Part shown: positions 37,873 to 46,885 of the stretch, in pieces | Position numbering within the stretch: position 1 is the stretch's first letter | Layout: every line of letters begins with the position of its first letter | NCBI RefSeq assembly: GCF_024753135.1 | Contig: NZ_JANUGP010000002.1 | Coordinates: forward strand, 310,001 to 374,000 | DNA length: 64,000 nt | Reading direction: 5' to 3' | Source of the DNA: Streptomyces pyxinicus | Lineage (GTDB): Bacteria > Actinomycetota > Actinomycetes > Streptomycetales > Streptomycetaceae | Made by a program: the position numbers and the translations under genes | Notes under the pieces: generated by a model | Told to the model about the DNA's origin: nothing | Databases searched by the model: none | What the model saw: only the letters and a program-made list of their open reading frames with translations

Positions 37873-39273
37873 ATGAACGACGTGGCGACCACGGACAGGC
37901 GTGGAGTTCGGGGTGGCGGCGCGAGCCGGGTGGGCGGTGCCGTCCGCTCCGCCGCGCGTGCCCTGCACTTTCCGGTCACCGGCGCGGCGCGCGGCATCCG
38001 CCGGGTGACGCACGCGCACGGGGCCGGCGAGTCGGGCCTCGGCAAGCTGATCGAGCTGCACGCGGTGAACGGCGCCGGGGACGTGATGATCACCGTGGCG
38101 CTGGCGTCCACGGTGTTCTTCTCGGTGCCGACCGACGAGGCACGCGGGCGCGTCGCGCTCTACCTCGCCATCACCATGGCCCCCTTCACCGTCCTCGCGC
38201 CCGTCATCGGCCCGCTCCTCGACCGGCTGCCGCACGGCCGGCGGGCCGCGATGGCCGGGGCGATGCTGGCCCGCGCCCTGCTGGCCCTGATCATCTCGGG
38301 GGCGGTGGCGAGCGGCAGCCTGGAGCTGTATCCGGCGGCGCTCGGCGTGCTGGTGGCGTCCAAGGCGTACGGCGTGGTGCGCAGCGCCGTCGTACCGCGG
38401 CTGCTGCCGCCGAAGTTCTCGCTGGTGAAGGCCAACTCCCGGGTCACCCTGGCCGGCCTGCTGGCCACCGGTGCCGCCGCGCCGGTCGCCGCGGGCCTGC
38501 ACGCCCTGGGCGATCCCTGGCCGCTCTACGGCGCCTTCGTGATCTTCGCGGCGGGTACGGTCCTCTCCTTCACCCTGCCGCCGATGGTCGACTCGGCCAA
38601 GGGCGAGGACGTGGCGCTGCTCGCGGCCGACGAGCGGCACCTGCACGGGCCGGGACGCAAACAGACCAGACGGCCGGGGCTGCGCACCGTCGGCCCCGCC
38701 GTCACGCACGCGCTCGGCGCCAACGCCGCCCTGCGCTGCCTGTCCGGTTTCCTGATCTTCTTCCTCGCCTTCCTGCTGCGCGAGCACCCGCTGACCGGGG
38801 AGAGCGCGGCGGTCTCGCTGGGGATAGTGGGGGTCGCGGCCGGCGCGGGCAACGCGCTGGGCACGGCCGTCGGGGCCTGGCTGCGCTCCCGCGCCCCGGA
38901 GATCATCATCGTGGCCGTGGTCGCGGTGGTCCTCGGGGCGGCGATCGTGGCCGCCGTGTTCTTCGGCGCCCTGCTGGTGGCGTGCCTCGCGGCGGTCGCC
39001 GGGTTCGCGCAGGCGCTGGCCAAGCTGGCGCTGGACGCGCTGATCCAGCGGGACGTGCCGGAAGCGGTGCGCACCTCGGCGTTCGCCCGCTCGGAGACAC
39101 TGCTCCAGATGGCCTGGGTGTTCGGCGGCGCGGTCGGCATCGTGATGCCGCTGAACGGCACGGTCGGCCTGCTGGTGGGCGCCCTGTTCGTGGCCGTGGG
39201 CTGGCTGGGCACCCTGAAGGGGCTGCTCGCCTCGGCCCGGCACGGGGGCCGGGCCCCGGCCCGGGTGGCGTAA
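37873..39273 (+). CDS. MFS transporter
   Basis: A 466-aa major facilitator protein with a long Arg-rich N-terminal tail (about 45 residues) before the first helix. The cytoplasmic loop between helices 2 and 3 reads GPLLDRLPHGRRAAM, the MFS motif A. A second basic loop (GPGRKQTRRPG) separates the two halves. Substrate unknown. It is divergent from the DUF3027 gene across a 288-bp spacer, which holds one small hairpin (TGCCGCCACGCGGCA near 37760) and no gene. Confidence 0.82.
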   Translation: MNDVATTDRRGVRGGGASRVGGAVRSAARALHFPVTGAARGIRRVTHAHGAGESGLGKLIELHAVNGAGDVMITVALASTVFFSVPTDEARGRVALYLAITMAPFTVLAPVIGPLLDRLPHGRRAAMAGAMLARALLALIISGAVASGSLELYPAALGVLVASKAYGVVRSAVVPRLLPPKFSLVKANSRVTLAGLLATGAAAPVAAGLHALGDPWPLYGAFVIFAAGTVLSFTLPPMVDSAKGEDVALLAADERHLHGPGRKQTRRPGLRTVGPAVTHALGANAALRCLSGFLIFFLAFLLREHPLTGESAAVSLGIVGVAAGAGNALGTAVGAWLRSRAPEIIIVAVVAVVLGAAIVAAVFFGALLVACLAAVAGFAQALAKLALDALIQRDVPEAVRTSAFARSETLLQMAWVFGGAVGIVMPLNGTVGLLVGALFVAVGWLGTLKGLLASARHGGRAPARVA

Positions 39274-39379
39274 CGGACAGGACCCGCCCAGGGCGGGCAC
39301 AGGCGCACCTGGCGTAACGAACCGGGCACGCCGCACCCCGCGTGGGCGGCGGGACCGGGGGGCCCGATAGCCTTCGGCC

Positions 39380-39853
39380 ATGACCACGCTGCAATCCGTT
39401 GTGCGACGCCGCCGCGCCGTCGCCGCCGCCGGCGCCGTTTCCGCCGGACTGCTCGTCCTGTCGGCCTGCGACAAGCCGTCGCCCGTCGCGACGGTGACCG
39501 TCGGCCGAAGCTCGGTCAACTCCGAGGCAGACTGCTACAACGACGGCGACAAGCTGGACGCCAAGACCACGGCGGAATGCGTCAAGAACGTCGGCAAGGC
39601 CAAGTCGATCACGGTGGACACGGACGACACGGTCCGCTTCGGCGTCGATCCCAAGATCGCGGACGCCGGCTGGGTCATCCTCGTGAACGGCCAGCAGTTC
39701 ACCGACGTCAGCAAGAAGACGTACCGGACCATCCCGGGCAGCGCCTTCTTCAACTCGCAGTACGGCACCCAGGGCACCACCAACTCGGTGTCGATCCGCA
39801 TGGGCAAGACCTCGGTCGAGGGCGTGTGGTCCTTCAAGCTGAAGAAAGCCTGA
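39380..39853 (+). CDS. DUF2771 lipoprotein
   Basis: A 157-aa lipoprotein. The signal peptide ends with the lipobox LVLSAC, lipidated Cys near residue 30. The mature part is a beta-rich DUF2771 domain with TVDTDDTVRFGVDPKIADAG and a C-terminal VEGVWSFKLKK. Function unknown; located between the MFS gene and the menaquinone genes. Its TGA overlaps the likely CTG start of mqnB, suggesting coupling. Confidence 0.85.
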   Translation: MTTLQSVVRRRRAVAAAGAVSAGLLVLSACDKPSPVATVTVGRSSVNSEADCYNDGDKLDAKTTAECVKNVGKAKSITVDTDDTVRFGVDPKIADAGWVILVNGQQFTDVSKKTYRTIPGSAFFNSQYGTQGTTNSVSIRMGKTSVEGVWSFKLKKA

Positions 39854-40596
39854 TCACGACGTCCGCCGCCCGCCGCGTCCTCGTCGCCACCGCCGTCCCG
39901 GCCGAACGGGACGCGGTGGCGCGGGCGTTCCCGGGCCCGGCGGAGGACGTCCCCCTGCCGGGCGCCCCGCTCCGCCGTACGGCCACCGGCCGCCGTACGG
40001 CCACCGGACCCGACCTGCTCGCCGCCGGGGTCGGGCCGGCGCTCGCCGCCGCGTCCACCGCGAGCGCCCTGACCGCCGCCGCGCTCGCCGGCGACCCCTA
40101 CGGCCTGGTCGTCTCGGCCGGGATCGGGGGCGGCTTCCCGCCCGAGGCGCCGCTCGGCTCCCTCGTCGTCGCCGACGCGATCACCGTCGCCGACCTGGGC
40201 GCCACGACCGCCGACGGCTTCCTGCCGGTCACCGAGCTGGGCTTCGGCACCGTCACCCACCGCCCGCCCGCGCCGCTCGTACGGGCCGCGGCCGAGGCCA
40301 CCGGCGCCCGCGTCGGCACCGTCCTCACCGTCTCCACCGTCACCGGCACCTCCGCCCGCGCCGCCGAGCTGCGCGCCGCGCACCCGGACGCGCTCGCCGA
40401 GGGCATGGAGGGCTTCGGGGTGGCGGAGGCCGCCGCCGCGCACGGGGTGCCCGTGCTGGAGATCCGCGCCGTCTCCAACCCGGTGGGGCCCCGGGACCGG
40501 GCCGCCTGGCGCATCGGGGACGCCCTGGCCGCCCTCACGGAGGCGTTCGGGAAGCTGGCGCCCGTACTGGAGAGTTGGAACCCGCATGACGACTGA
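39850..40596 (+). CDS. mqnB: Futalosine hydrolase
   Basis: A 248-aa nucleosidase of the futalosine route of menaquinone synthesis; it removes adenine or hypoxanthine from (amino)futalosine. The PNP/UDP-like fold shows VLVATAVPAERDAVARAF, VVSAGIGGGFPPEAPLGSLV, EGMEGFGVAEAAAAHGVPVLEIRAVSNPV (in parts, the substrate-binding Glu in EGMEG). The start is unclear: CTG at 39850 overlaps the DUF2771 stop (CTGA) with GAAGAAAG just before, and GTG at 39826 with GAGGG is the alternative. It overlaps mqnD by 11 bp. An 18-bp in-frame duplication (39973-40008) gives RRTATGRRTATG. Confidence 0.9.
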   Translation: MITTSAARRVLVATAVPAERDAVARAFPGPAEDVPLPGAPLRRTATGRRTATGPDLLAAGVGPALAAASTASALTAAALAGDPYGLVVSAGIGGGFPPEAPLGSLVVADAITVADLGATTADGFLPVTELGFGTVTHRPPAPLVRAAAEATGARVGTVLTVSTVTGTSARAAELRAAHPDALAEGMEGFGVAEAAAAHGVPVLEIRAVSNPVGPRDRAAWRIGDALAALTEAFGKLAPVLESWNPHDD

Positions 40597-41464
40597 ACCG
40601 CTGACCGCCGAGCCCCTGACGACCGAGCCGCTGAAGATCGCGTACTCGCCCTGCCCGAACGACACCTTCGTGTTCGACGCCGTCGCCCACGGCCGGATCC
40701 CCGGCGCCCCCGCGCTGGACGTGACCTTCGCGGACATCGACCTCACCAACGGCATGGCCGAGCGCGGCGAGTTCGACGTGCTCAAGGTGTCGTACGCGGT
40801 CCTGCCCTACGTCCTGGACGACTACGCGCTGCTGCCCTGCGGCGGCGCGCTGGGCCGGGGCTGCGGGCCGCTGGTGCTCACCCGGGAGCCGGACGCCGAC
40901 CTGACCGGCCGTACGGTCGCCGTCCCGAGCGAGAAGTCGACGGCCTACCTCCTCTTCCGCCTGTGGGCGGCCGACACGCTGCCCGGCGGGGTCGGCGAGA
41001 TCGTCGTCATGCCGTTCCATGAGATCATGCCGGCCGTGCGCGACGGCAAGGTGGACGCCGGTCTGGTGATCCACGAGGCGCGGTTCACCTACCAGAACTA
41101 CGGCCTGCACAAGCTCGCCGACATGGGCGAGCACTGGGAGCTGACCACCGGGCTGCCGATCCCGCTGGGCGCGATCATCGCGCGCCGCTCGCTGGGCGCC
41201 GAGGCGCTGACCCGGCTCGCCGAGTCCCTCCGGGCCTCCGTGCGGGCCGCCTGGGACGACCCGCTGGCCTCCCGCCCCTACGTCATGGCGCACGCCCAGG
41301 AGATGGACCCGGCCGTCGCCGACCAGCACATCGGGCTGTACGTCAACGAGTTCACCGCCGGTCTCGGCGAGGACGGGTACGCGGCCGTACGGGGCCTGCT
41401 CACGCGTGCGGCGGCCGAGGGGCTCGTGCCTCCCCTCGGCCCGGACGCGCTCGCTTTTCCCTGA
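40586..41464 (+). CDS. mqnD: 1,4-dihydroxy-6-naphthoate synthase
   Basis: A 292-aa enzyme of the futalosine menaquinone pathway that acts on the cyclic product of MqnC. Family marks: IAYSPCPNDTFVFDAVAHGR near the N-terminus, LKVSYAVLPYVLDDYALLP, PSEKSTAYLLFRLW and DAGLVIHEARFTYQNYGLHK. The ATG at 40586 lies in the end of mqnB, so the two are coupled. The N-terminus carries three in-frame 15-bp repeats (TTEPL, TAEPL, TTEPL) that extend it by about 15 residues beyond the conserved start. Confidence 0.93.
   Translation: MTTEPLTAEPLTTEPLKIAYSPCPNDTFVFDAVAHGRIPGAPALDVTFADIDLTNGMAERGEFDVLKVSYAVLPYVLDDYALLPCGGALGRGCGPLVLTREPDADLTGRTVAVPSEKSTAYLLFRLWAADTLPGGVGEIVVMPFHEIMPAVRDGKVDAGLVIHEARFTYQNYGLHKLADMGEHWELTTGLPIPLGAIIARRSLGAEALTRLAESLRASVRAAWDDPLASRPYVMAHAQEMDPAVADQHIGLYVNEFTAGLGEDGYAAVRGLLTRAAAEGLVPPLGPDALAFP
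40589..40633. repeat. In-frame 15-bp triplication at the mqnD N-terminus
   Basis: ACGACTGAACCGCTG, ACCGCCGAGCCCCTG and ACGACCGAGCCGCTG follow the ATG directly and encode (T/T)(T/A)EPL three times. It is a coding counterpart of the gene-edge duplications in this window. Confidence 0.85.
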
Positions 41465-41488
41465 GCCAGGGAATCCGGATTATCCGGA

Positions 41489-41872
41489 TCACACGTCCAA
41501 CTGGTCCGCGACCGCGCGCAGCAGACCGGCGATCTTCTTGCCGGAGGTCTTGTCCGGATAGCGGCCCTTCTCCAGCATCGGGGTGATGTTCTCCAGAAGG
41601 GTCGTCAAATCCTGGACGATCGAGGCCAGCTCATCCGGCTTCCGGCGCTGGGCGGCGGCGACCGAGGGCGTGGGGTCGAGCACGGTCACCGACAACGCCT
41701 GGTCACCGCGCTGACCGGCGACGACACCGAACTCCACGCGCTGTCCCGGCTTGAGCGCTTCGACTCCGGCGGGGAGAACCGAGGAATGGACGAAGACGTC
41801 ACCGCCGTCGTCACGGGAGAGAAAGCCGAAGCCCTTCTCGCTGTTGAACCACTTGACCTTGCCGGTAGGCAC
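41489..41872 (-). CDS. Cold-shock domain protein with C-terminal extension
   Basis: A 127-aa protein. Residues 1-65 are a cold-shock domain with RNP1 KGFGFLSRD and RNP2 VFVHSSVL. Then follow a linker and a 60-residue helical extension (DELASIVQDLTTLLENITPM, KKIAGLLRAVADQLDV) not found in the 67-residue Csp proteins. This longer form is typical for one Streptomyces paralogue. RNA/DNA binding in the cytoplasm. The GTG at 41872 has GAGGA upstream; the longer frame to 41947 is not supported. Confidence 0.9.
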   Translation of the reverse strand: MPTGKVKWFNSEKGFGFLSRDDGGDVFVHSSVLPAGVEALKPGQRVEFGVVAGQRGDQALSVTVLDPTPSVAAAQRRKPDELASIVQDLTTLLENITPMLEKGRYPDKTSGKKIAGLLRAVADQLDV

Positions 41873-41934
41873 GTCTGTCCTCGTCCTCGTACTCGTCGGA
41901 AAACTGCTCGGAAACGGCTCTTGATAGCAATGGA

Positions 41935-41954
41935 GCGGGTCGCTCATGACCCGC
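41935..41954. promoter_or_regulatory. Hairpin in the cold-shock gene upstream region
   Basis: GCGGGTC-GCTCAT-GACCCGC, a perfect 7-bp dyad, lies about 65 bp upstream of the cold-shock gene start. It could be an operator or an mRNA leader hairpin. Confidence 0.35.
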
Positions 41955-42044
41955 CCCTACCAAGCGCTGTCAAGGCTAACGGTGTTCGGGCGGGTGACAA
42001 GACGTCCCCCGGTTGTTCTCTCGCGCAGGAACTACCCTGGTGGG

Positions 42045-42299
42045 GTGCGTGACAAAACCCAAACGAATTCCGCCGCCGCGCCCGGAGACGGGCTGATCCG
42101 CGCCGGTGCCGTCATCTTCTTCCTCGGCGCGCTGGCCACCCTCGTCACGGTGGCCCCGCTCTTCCTCCACGCGAAGCCTTTTCCGACCTACATGTTCGGC
42201 TTGAGCATGCTCATGGCCGTCGGCTTCCTCATCGCCGGAGCGGGGGTCCTCCGGTCGGTGGCGGCGGGGCGGCGTCAGGCGCGGGGCGCTTCTCGGTAG
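42045..42299 (+). CDS. Small two-helix membrane protein
   Basis: An 84-aa protein with two transmembrane segments (LIRAGAVIFFLGALATLVTV and FGLSMLMAVGFLIAGAGVLR) and a basic tail. Family function unknown. The GTG at 42045 lacks a ribosome-binding site and may be leaderless. It is divergent from the cold-shock gene, and its 3' end overlaps the convergent HAD gene by 25 bp. Confidence 0.65.
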   Translation: MRDKTQTNSAAAPGDGLIRAGAVIFFLGALATLVTVAPLFLHAKPFPTYMFGLSMLMAVGFLIAGAGVLRSVAAGRRQARGASR

Positions 42300-42910
42300 G
42301 GCGCTTCGCGGTAACCGGCCAGCCAGGCCGGGAAGGCACGCAGGTCGTCCAGGACGACGTCGGCACCGGCCGCGCGCAGCTCCTCGGCGGGGCAGGGGCC
42401 GGTCGCCACGGCCACCGACAGGGCGTCCGCGCTGCGGGCTCCGCGGACGTCTCCGACGTGATCGCCGACGTACACCGTCGCTCCGTGCTCGCGCAGGGCC
42501 ACCGCCTTCTGCTCGGCCCACAGGTCGCCCACGACCACGTCCGGCTCGATGCCGAGGTGGGCCAGGTGCAGCTTGGCGTTCGGCTCGTACTTCGCCGTCA
42601 CCACCATCGTCCGTCCGCCGGCCGCCCGCACCGCGTCGATCGCCTCCCGGGCGCCGGGCATCGCCGGGGTCGCGGTGACGGCTATCCCCGGGTACATCCC
42701 CCGGTACAGCTCGGCCATCGCCGGCACCTCCTGTGCCGGGAACCAGTTCACCAGCTCCTCCGCGAGGGGCGGGCCCAGCCGGGTCACCGCGAGATCGGCG
42801 TCGATGTAGGTGCCGGTCCGCTCCGACAGCGCCAGGTAGCAGGCGCGGATCCCTGGCCGGGAGTCGATGAGCGTCATGTCCAGGTCGAAGCCGACGGTGA
42901 GGGTAGCCAT
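42275..42910 (-). CDS. HAD-superfamily hydrolase (phosphoglycolate phosphatase-like)
   Basis: A 211-aa cytosolic phosphatase. Motif I GFDLDMTLIDS carries the nucleophile Asp, with a helical cap of subclass IA after it. Motif II is VVTAKYEP, motif III a Lys in EQKAVAL, and motif IV VYVGDHVGDVRGAR. The natural substrate is unknown. Start: ATG at 42910, or three codons upstream at 42919; neither has a good ribosome-binding site. The upstream spacer is filled with interspersed repeats. Confidence 0.88.
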   Translation of the reverse strand: MATLTVGFDLDMTLIDSRPGIRACYLALSERTGTYIDADLAVTRLGPPLAEELVNWFPAQEVPAMAELYRGMYPGIAVTATPAMPGAREAIDAVRAAGGRTMVVTAKYEPNAKLHLAHLGIEPDVVVGDLWAEQKAVALREHGATVYVGDHVGDVRGARSADALSVAVATGPCPAEELRAAGADVVLDDLRAFPAWLAGYREAPYREAPRA

Positions 42911-42940
42911 GGGGTTCATTGTGGGGGGTGCCGTGCGTTG

Positions 42941-43183
42941 CCGGGTGCGGGTGGGCTGTGGCTGGTCGCGCAGTTCCCCGCGCCCCTGGGCTGGGACCGG
43001 GCGCCGCGTGCCGGGAGGTGCGGGTTCTTCTGCGGCCGACGTCGCCTGCAACCCCGCCAGGGGCGCGGGGAACTGCGCGAGCGACCACGACGGGCCCGCA
43101 CCCGAAAACGCACCTCCGCAACCCACGACCTCAGGGGCGCGGGGAACTGCGCGGCCAGCCGCCACGCGCCCGCAGCCGAGAGC
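42941..43183. repeat. Three copies of an interspersed Streptomyces repeat
   Basis: The core GGGGCGCGGGGAACTGCGCG appears direct at about 43058-43105 and 43131-43183, and inverted at 42941-42990 (GCGCAGTTCCCCGCGCCCC). Each is followed by a conserved ACC/GCC...CCCGCA tail. Together with the copy at 23297 they form a dispersed family. The inverted and direct copies could pair in RNA and act as a bidirectional terminator between the HAD gene and its neighbour. Confidence 0.8.
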
Positions 43184-43185
43184 GC

Positions 43186-44229
43186 TCAGCGGGCTCGTTG
43201 GGAGCGCCAGGCCAGGTATGCCGCCGAAGTGACGGCCGCCGCTCGGACCACCCAGGGCCAGGTCTCGGTGAGGGCGGCGGACATGTGGCCGTGGGTGATC
43301 GGGGCGCCCCAGCGCCCGGTGTCGCGGCCCCACAGCCACAGCAGGCCGCCGGCCACCGCCGCGCCCGGCAGGACCATCACCGCCCACTTGGTCTCGGCCG
43401 GGGTCAGCCGACGGGAGCCGTAGGCGATCGCCCAGCCCAGCAGCAGCGCGAACCAGTTGCCGAGCACCGCCCCGACGACCAGCGCGGCGGCGGCCAGCAG
43501 CAGGAGGGGGTTGGACCAGCCGGCGGCGGGGGCCGGCAGCAGCCGGCGGGAGGCGACGGCACCCTCGGCCGCCGCAGCCGACCCGCGTCGGAACAGGCCC
43601 CGGCGCGGCACCGCCACCGGCTCGGCCTCCGTGGGCTTCTCCTCCTTCTCGGCCACCTCGCGCGGCGGACGCCTCAGCAGTTCCGGGATCTCGACGCCCC
43701 CGACGAACCCGGGCACCTGGTCGATCTCCCCGAGGGGCAGCGTGCCGGAGCCACCGAGCCGCCACCAGTCGGGCGAGGCCACGCTGTCGCCCAGCTCGTG
43801 CGCGGCGGCGAGATGCGGCGGAGCCGTCGGCTCGGGCGGGGCGGGGGTGGCCGGCGGGCGGGGCCGCGGGACCACCCGGCGCAGGCCCTTCGGCCGCTCC
43901 GGCGCCGGCCGTTCCCGCGCCGGTCGTTCGCGTGTCGGCGGTTCCGGCTGGGCGGGGACGGAGGTGGAGGGCGCCACCAGGCCACCGCTCCCGGCGGTGC
44001 CCCTGCCGCCCGCCGCCTCGACCACGTCGTCCGGGCTGCCCAGGTGGTCCAGGATGCGCCGCACCGCGTCCGGCGAGTCCACGGTCGTCCGGGACCGCTG
44101 CCGGTCGATCTCGTTGCGCAGCTCCGAGACCAGCCGCATCCGGGTGCCCGAGGGCAACTGCCGCTGCTGGGCGATGTCCCCGACGCGGGACAGATACTCG
44201 TAGACGACCTGGTCGCTCTCAATCCCCAC
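43186..44229 (-). CDS. Multi-domain membrane protein, unknown function
   Basis: A 347-aa protein. The N-terminal 75 residues form a helical DUF1700-like region (VVYEYLSRVGDIAQQRQLPSG and AVRRILDHLGSPDDVVEAA), also seen in membrane-associated regulators. A long Pro/Arg-rich linker (about 85-200) precedes four hydrophobic segments (235-330). The start GTG at 44229 has GGAGGGG at ideal spacing. A role in envelope sensing is possible but not shown. It is divergent from the helicase-associated gene at 44317. Confidence 0.72.
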   Translation of the reverse strand: MGIESDQVVYEYLSRVGDIAQQRQLPSGTRMRLVSELRNEIDRQRSRTTVDSPDAVRRILDHLGSPDDVVEAAGGRGTAGSGGLVAPSTSVPAQPEPPTRERPARERPAPERPKGLRRVVPRPRPPATPAPPEPTAPPHLAAAHELGDSVASPDWWRLGGSGTLPLGEIDQVPGFVGGVEIPELLRRPPREVAEKEEKPTEAEPVAVPRRGLFRRGSAAAAEGAVASRRLLPAPAAGWSNPLLLLAAAALVVGAVLGNWFALLLGWAIAYGSRRLTPAETKWAVMVLPGAAVAGGLLWLWGRDTGRWGAPITHGHMSAALTETWPWVVRAAAVTSAAYLAWRSQRAR

Positions 44230-44316
44230 GGGACCCCTCCGGGGTGCGCCGACTGATACCCCGCTGAGGACCGTACCGTCTCCGGCCGGACAGGGTTGTC
44301 CGCTACCGTTGGCCGG

Positions 44317-46869
44317 ATGAGCCAAGAGGCCCACTCAGCCCCCCGCTCCCTCGCCGAAGCGCTCCGCTCCCGGGACGACGCCTCGCTGGGCGCGCTGCTG
44401 CGCAGCCGTCCGGACCTCATCACCCCGGTCCCCACCGACCTCACGCAGCTCGCCACCCGCGCCGGCACCCGGGCCTCGGTGCTGCGCGCCCTGGAGCGCC
44501 TGGACCGGTTCGCGCTGCAGACGGCGGAGGCCCTGGCCGTGGCCCCGGACCCGGCGCCGTACCCGACGCTGCTCGGGCTGATGGCCGGGGACGCGGGGGA
44601 CGAGACCGTGGCCGCCGCGCTGCCACGTGCCGTCGCCACCCTGCGCGAACAGGCCCTGGTGTGGGGGGACGACGAGCGGCTCCGGCTCGTGCGCACCGCC
44701 CGGGAACTGCTCGCGCCGTCGCCGCAGCACCCCTCCCCGACCGGTCTCGGGCCGACCGTGCAGGAGGCCACCTCGGGCATGTCGCCGGGCCGTATCCAGG
44801 AGATCGTGGCGGCGGCCGGGCTGCCCTCGACGCACGACTCGGTGTCCGCCGTGGCCGCGCTGACCGGCCTGTTCGGCCGGCGCAGGAAGATGGCCAAGCT
44901 GCTCGCCGGCGCCCCCGACGCGGCCCGCGAGGTGCTGGGCCGGCTGGTCTGGGGTCCGCCCTACGGCCAGGTCACCGCCGACCCGGCCGCCCATCTGCGC
45001 TGGCTGCTGGACCGGGGCCTGCTGCTGCCGACCGCGCCCGGCACGGTCGTCCTGCCCCGCGAGGTCGCCCTGCACCTGCGCGAGGGCCGCGCGCACCGGA
45101 CGCCCGAGCCGCTGCCGCCCGCCGTGGAACCGGCCGCCGCGCACAGCCCCCAGGTGGTGGACGCGACGGCGGCCGGGCAGGCCTACACCGCGCTGGCCAC
45201 CGTCGAGGAGCTGCTGAAGGACTGGGACGAGGGCGGTCCGGCGGTGCTGCGGGCCGGGGGTCTGAGCGTGCGCGACCTGAAGCGGACCGCCGTCGCCCTC
45301 GACGCGTCCGAACCCGTCGCCGCGTTCTGGGTCGAGCTGGCCTACGCGGCCGGGCTGCTGGCCTCCGACGGCGAGGCCGACGAGCGGTACGCCGCCACCC
45401 CCGTCTACGACGAGTGGCTGGAGCGGCCCCCCGCCGAACGCTGGGGTCTGCTCGCGGAGACCTGGCTGTCCGGCACCCGCACCCCGGGGCTGGTCGGCGG
45501 CCGGGACGCCAAGGACCGGGCGCTCTCCGCGCTCGGCCCCGGCCTGGACCGCTCGGCCGCGCCCGAGGTACGGCACCGGGTGCTGACCCTGCTGGCCGCG
45601 CTCGCGCACGGCACCGCCCCGGACACCGAGTCGGTCCTGGCCCGGCTGCGCTGGGAACGCCCCCTGCGCGGATCCCGGCGCGAGGACGACCCGCGCTCCC
45701 GGCTGGCCCGCTGGACCCTGGCGGAGGCGGAGCTGCTGGGCGTGACCGGACGCGGCGCCCTGTCCGCCCACGGCCGGGCCCTGCTCGGCGCGCCACCGGC
45801 CCCCGCGGTGACCGCGCCGGCGACGGCCGACGACGCTGCGACCGGCCCCGGCGACAAGCTTCCCGTGCACCACCACCGGGCACCCGCCCACGCCCCCGTC
45901 CTCGCACCCCTCTCCCCCGCCGACCAGGCCGTGGCCACCGGCGCGGCGGTACGGCTGCTCGCCCCGCTGCTGCCCGAACCGCTGGACCACGTGCTGCTCC
46001 AAGCCGACCTGACGGCGGTCGCGCCGGGCCCGCTGGAACGGCCGCTCGCCGACATGCTCGGGGTGCTCGCCGACGTCGAGTCCAAGGGCGGCGCGACCGT
46101 CTACCGCTTCACCCCCGCCTCCGTACGCCGCGCCCTGGACGCCGGGCGCACCGCCACCGACCTGCACGCCTTCCTCGCCGAGCACTCCCGCACCCCGGTA
46201 CCGCAGCCGCTGGCCTACCTGATCGACGACGTGGCCCGCAAGCACGGCCGGCTGCGAGTCGGCGCGGCCTCGGCCTACGTGCGCTGCGACGACGACGCGC
46301 TGCTGAACGAGATTCTCGCCGACAAGCGCGGCGCCGCCCTGCGCCTGCGCCGTCTCGCCCCGACCGTGCTGGCCACCCAGTCCGACCCGGCGGCGCTGCT
46401 GGAGGGGCTGCGCGCCCTGGGCTACGCGCCGGCCGCCGAGTCCGCCGAGGGCGATGTCGTCATCACCCGGGCGCACGCCCACCGCACCCCGCCGCGCACC
46501 GCCCCCGAGCCGGTGCCGGACGGGCCCCCGCCGCCCGACGGCATCCTGCTCGCGGCGGCCATCCGCGCGATCCGGGCCGGCGACCTGGCCGCCACCACCC
46601 CACGCAAGGACACCGGCGCCCCCGCGGCCTCCGGCGAACTGCCGCGCACCTCCTCCGCCGAGACCCTGGCCACCGTGCAGGCCGCCGTCCTCACCGGCGA
46701 GTCCCTGTGGATCGGCTACGTCAACGCCGAGGGCACCGCCAGCCAGCGCGTCATCGCCCCGATCCGGGTCGAGGGCGGCTTCGTGACGGCGTACGACCAC
46801 ACGGCCGACGAGGTCCGCACCTACCCCCTGCACCGGATCACGGGCGTCGCCGAACTGGCCGACGACTGA
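44317..46869 (+). CDS. Helicase-associated (XPB N-domain-like) protein with WYL tail
   Basis: An 850-aa protein without helicase motifs. It contains repeated winged-helix-like segments (QLATRAGTRASVLRALERLD, LVWGPPYGQVTADPAAHLRWL). A central domain around DHVLLQADLTAVAPGPLERPL resembles the XPB/Ssl2 N-terminal region. The C-terminal WYL-like domain reads ESLWIGYVNAEGTASQRVIA and FVTAYDHTADEVRTY. In actinobacteria this protein is encoded next to an XPB helicase, as here (47596), and may load or regulate it. Start ATG at 44317; no clear ribosome-binding site. Confidence 0.82.
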   Translation: MSQEAHSAPRSLAEALRSRDDASLGALLRSRPDLITPVPTDLTQLATRAGTRASVLRALERLDRFALQTAEALAVAPDPAPYPTLLGLMAGDAGDETVAAALPRAVATLREQALVWGDDERLRLVRTARELLAPSPQHPSPTGLGPTVQEATSGMSPGRIQEIVAAAGLPSTHDSVSAVAALTGLFGRRRKMAKLLAGAPDAAREVLGRLVWGPPYGQVTADPAAHLRWLLDRGLLLPTAPGTVVLPREVALHLREGRAHRTPEPLPPAVEPAAAHSPQVVDATAAGQAYTALATVEELLKDWDEGGPAVLRAGGLSVRDLKRTAVALDASEPVAAFWVELAYAAGLLASDGEADERYAATPVYDEWLERPPAERWGLLAETWLSGTRTPGLVGGRDAKDRALSALGPGLDRSAAPEVRHRVLTLLAALAHGTAPDTESVLARLRWERPLRGSRREDDPRSRLARWTLAEAELLGVTGRGALSAHGRALLGAPPAPAVTAPATADDAATGPGDKLPVHHHRAPAHAPVLAPLSPADQAVATGAAVRLLAPLLPEPLDHVLLQADLTAVAPGPLERPLADMLGVLADVESKGGATVYRFTPASVRRALDAGRTATDLHAFLAEHSRTPVPQPLAYLIDDVARKHGRLRVGAASAYVRCDDDALLNEILADKRGAALRLRRLAPTVLATQSDPAALLEGLRALGYAPAAESAEGDVVITRAHAHRTPPRTAPEPVPDGPPPPDGILLAAAIRAIRAGDLAATTPRKDTGAPAASGELPRTSSAETLATVQAAVLTGESLWIGYVNAEGTASQRVIAPIRVEGGFVTAYDHTADEVRTYPLHRITGVAELADD

Positions 46870-46885
46870 CGGCACCGGCCACTCC

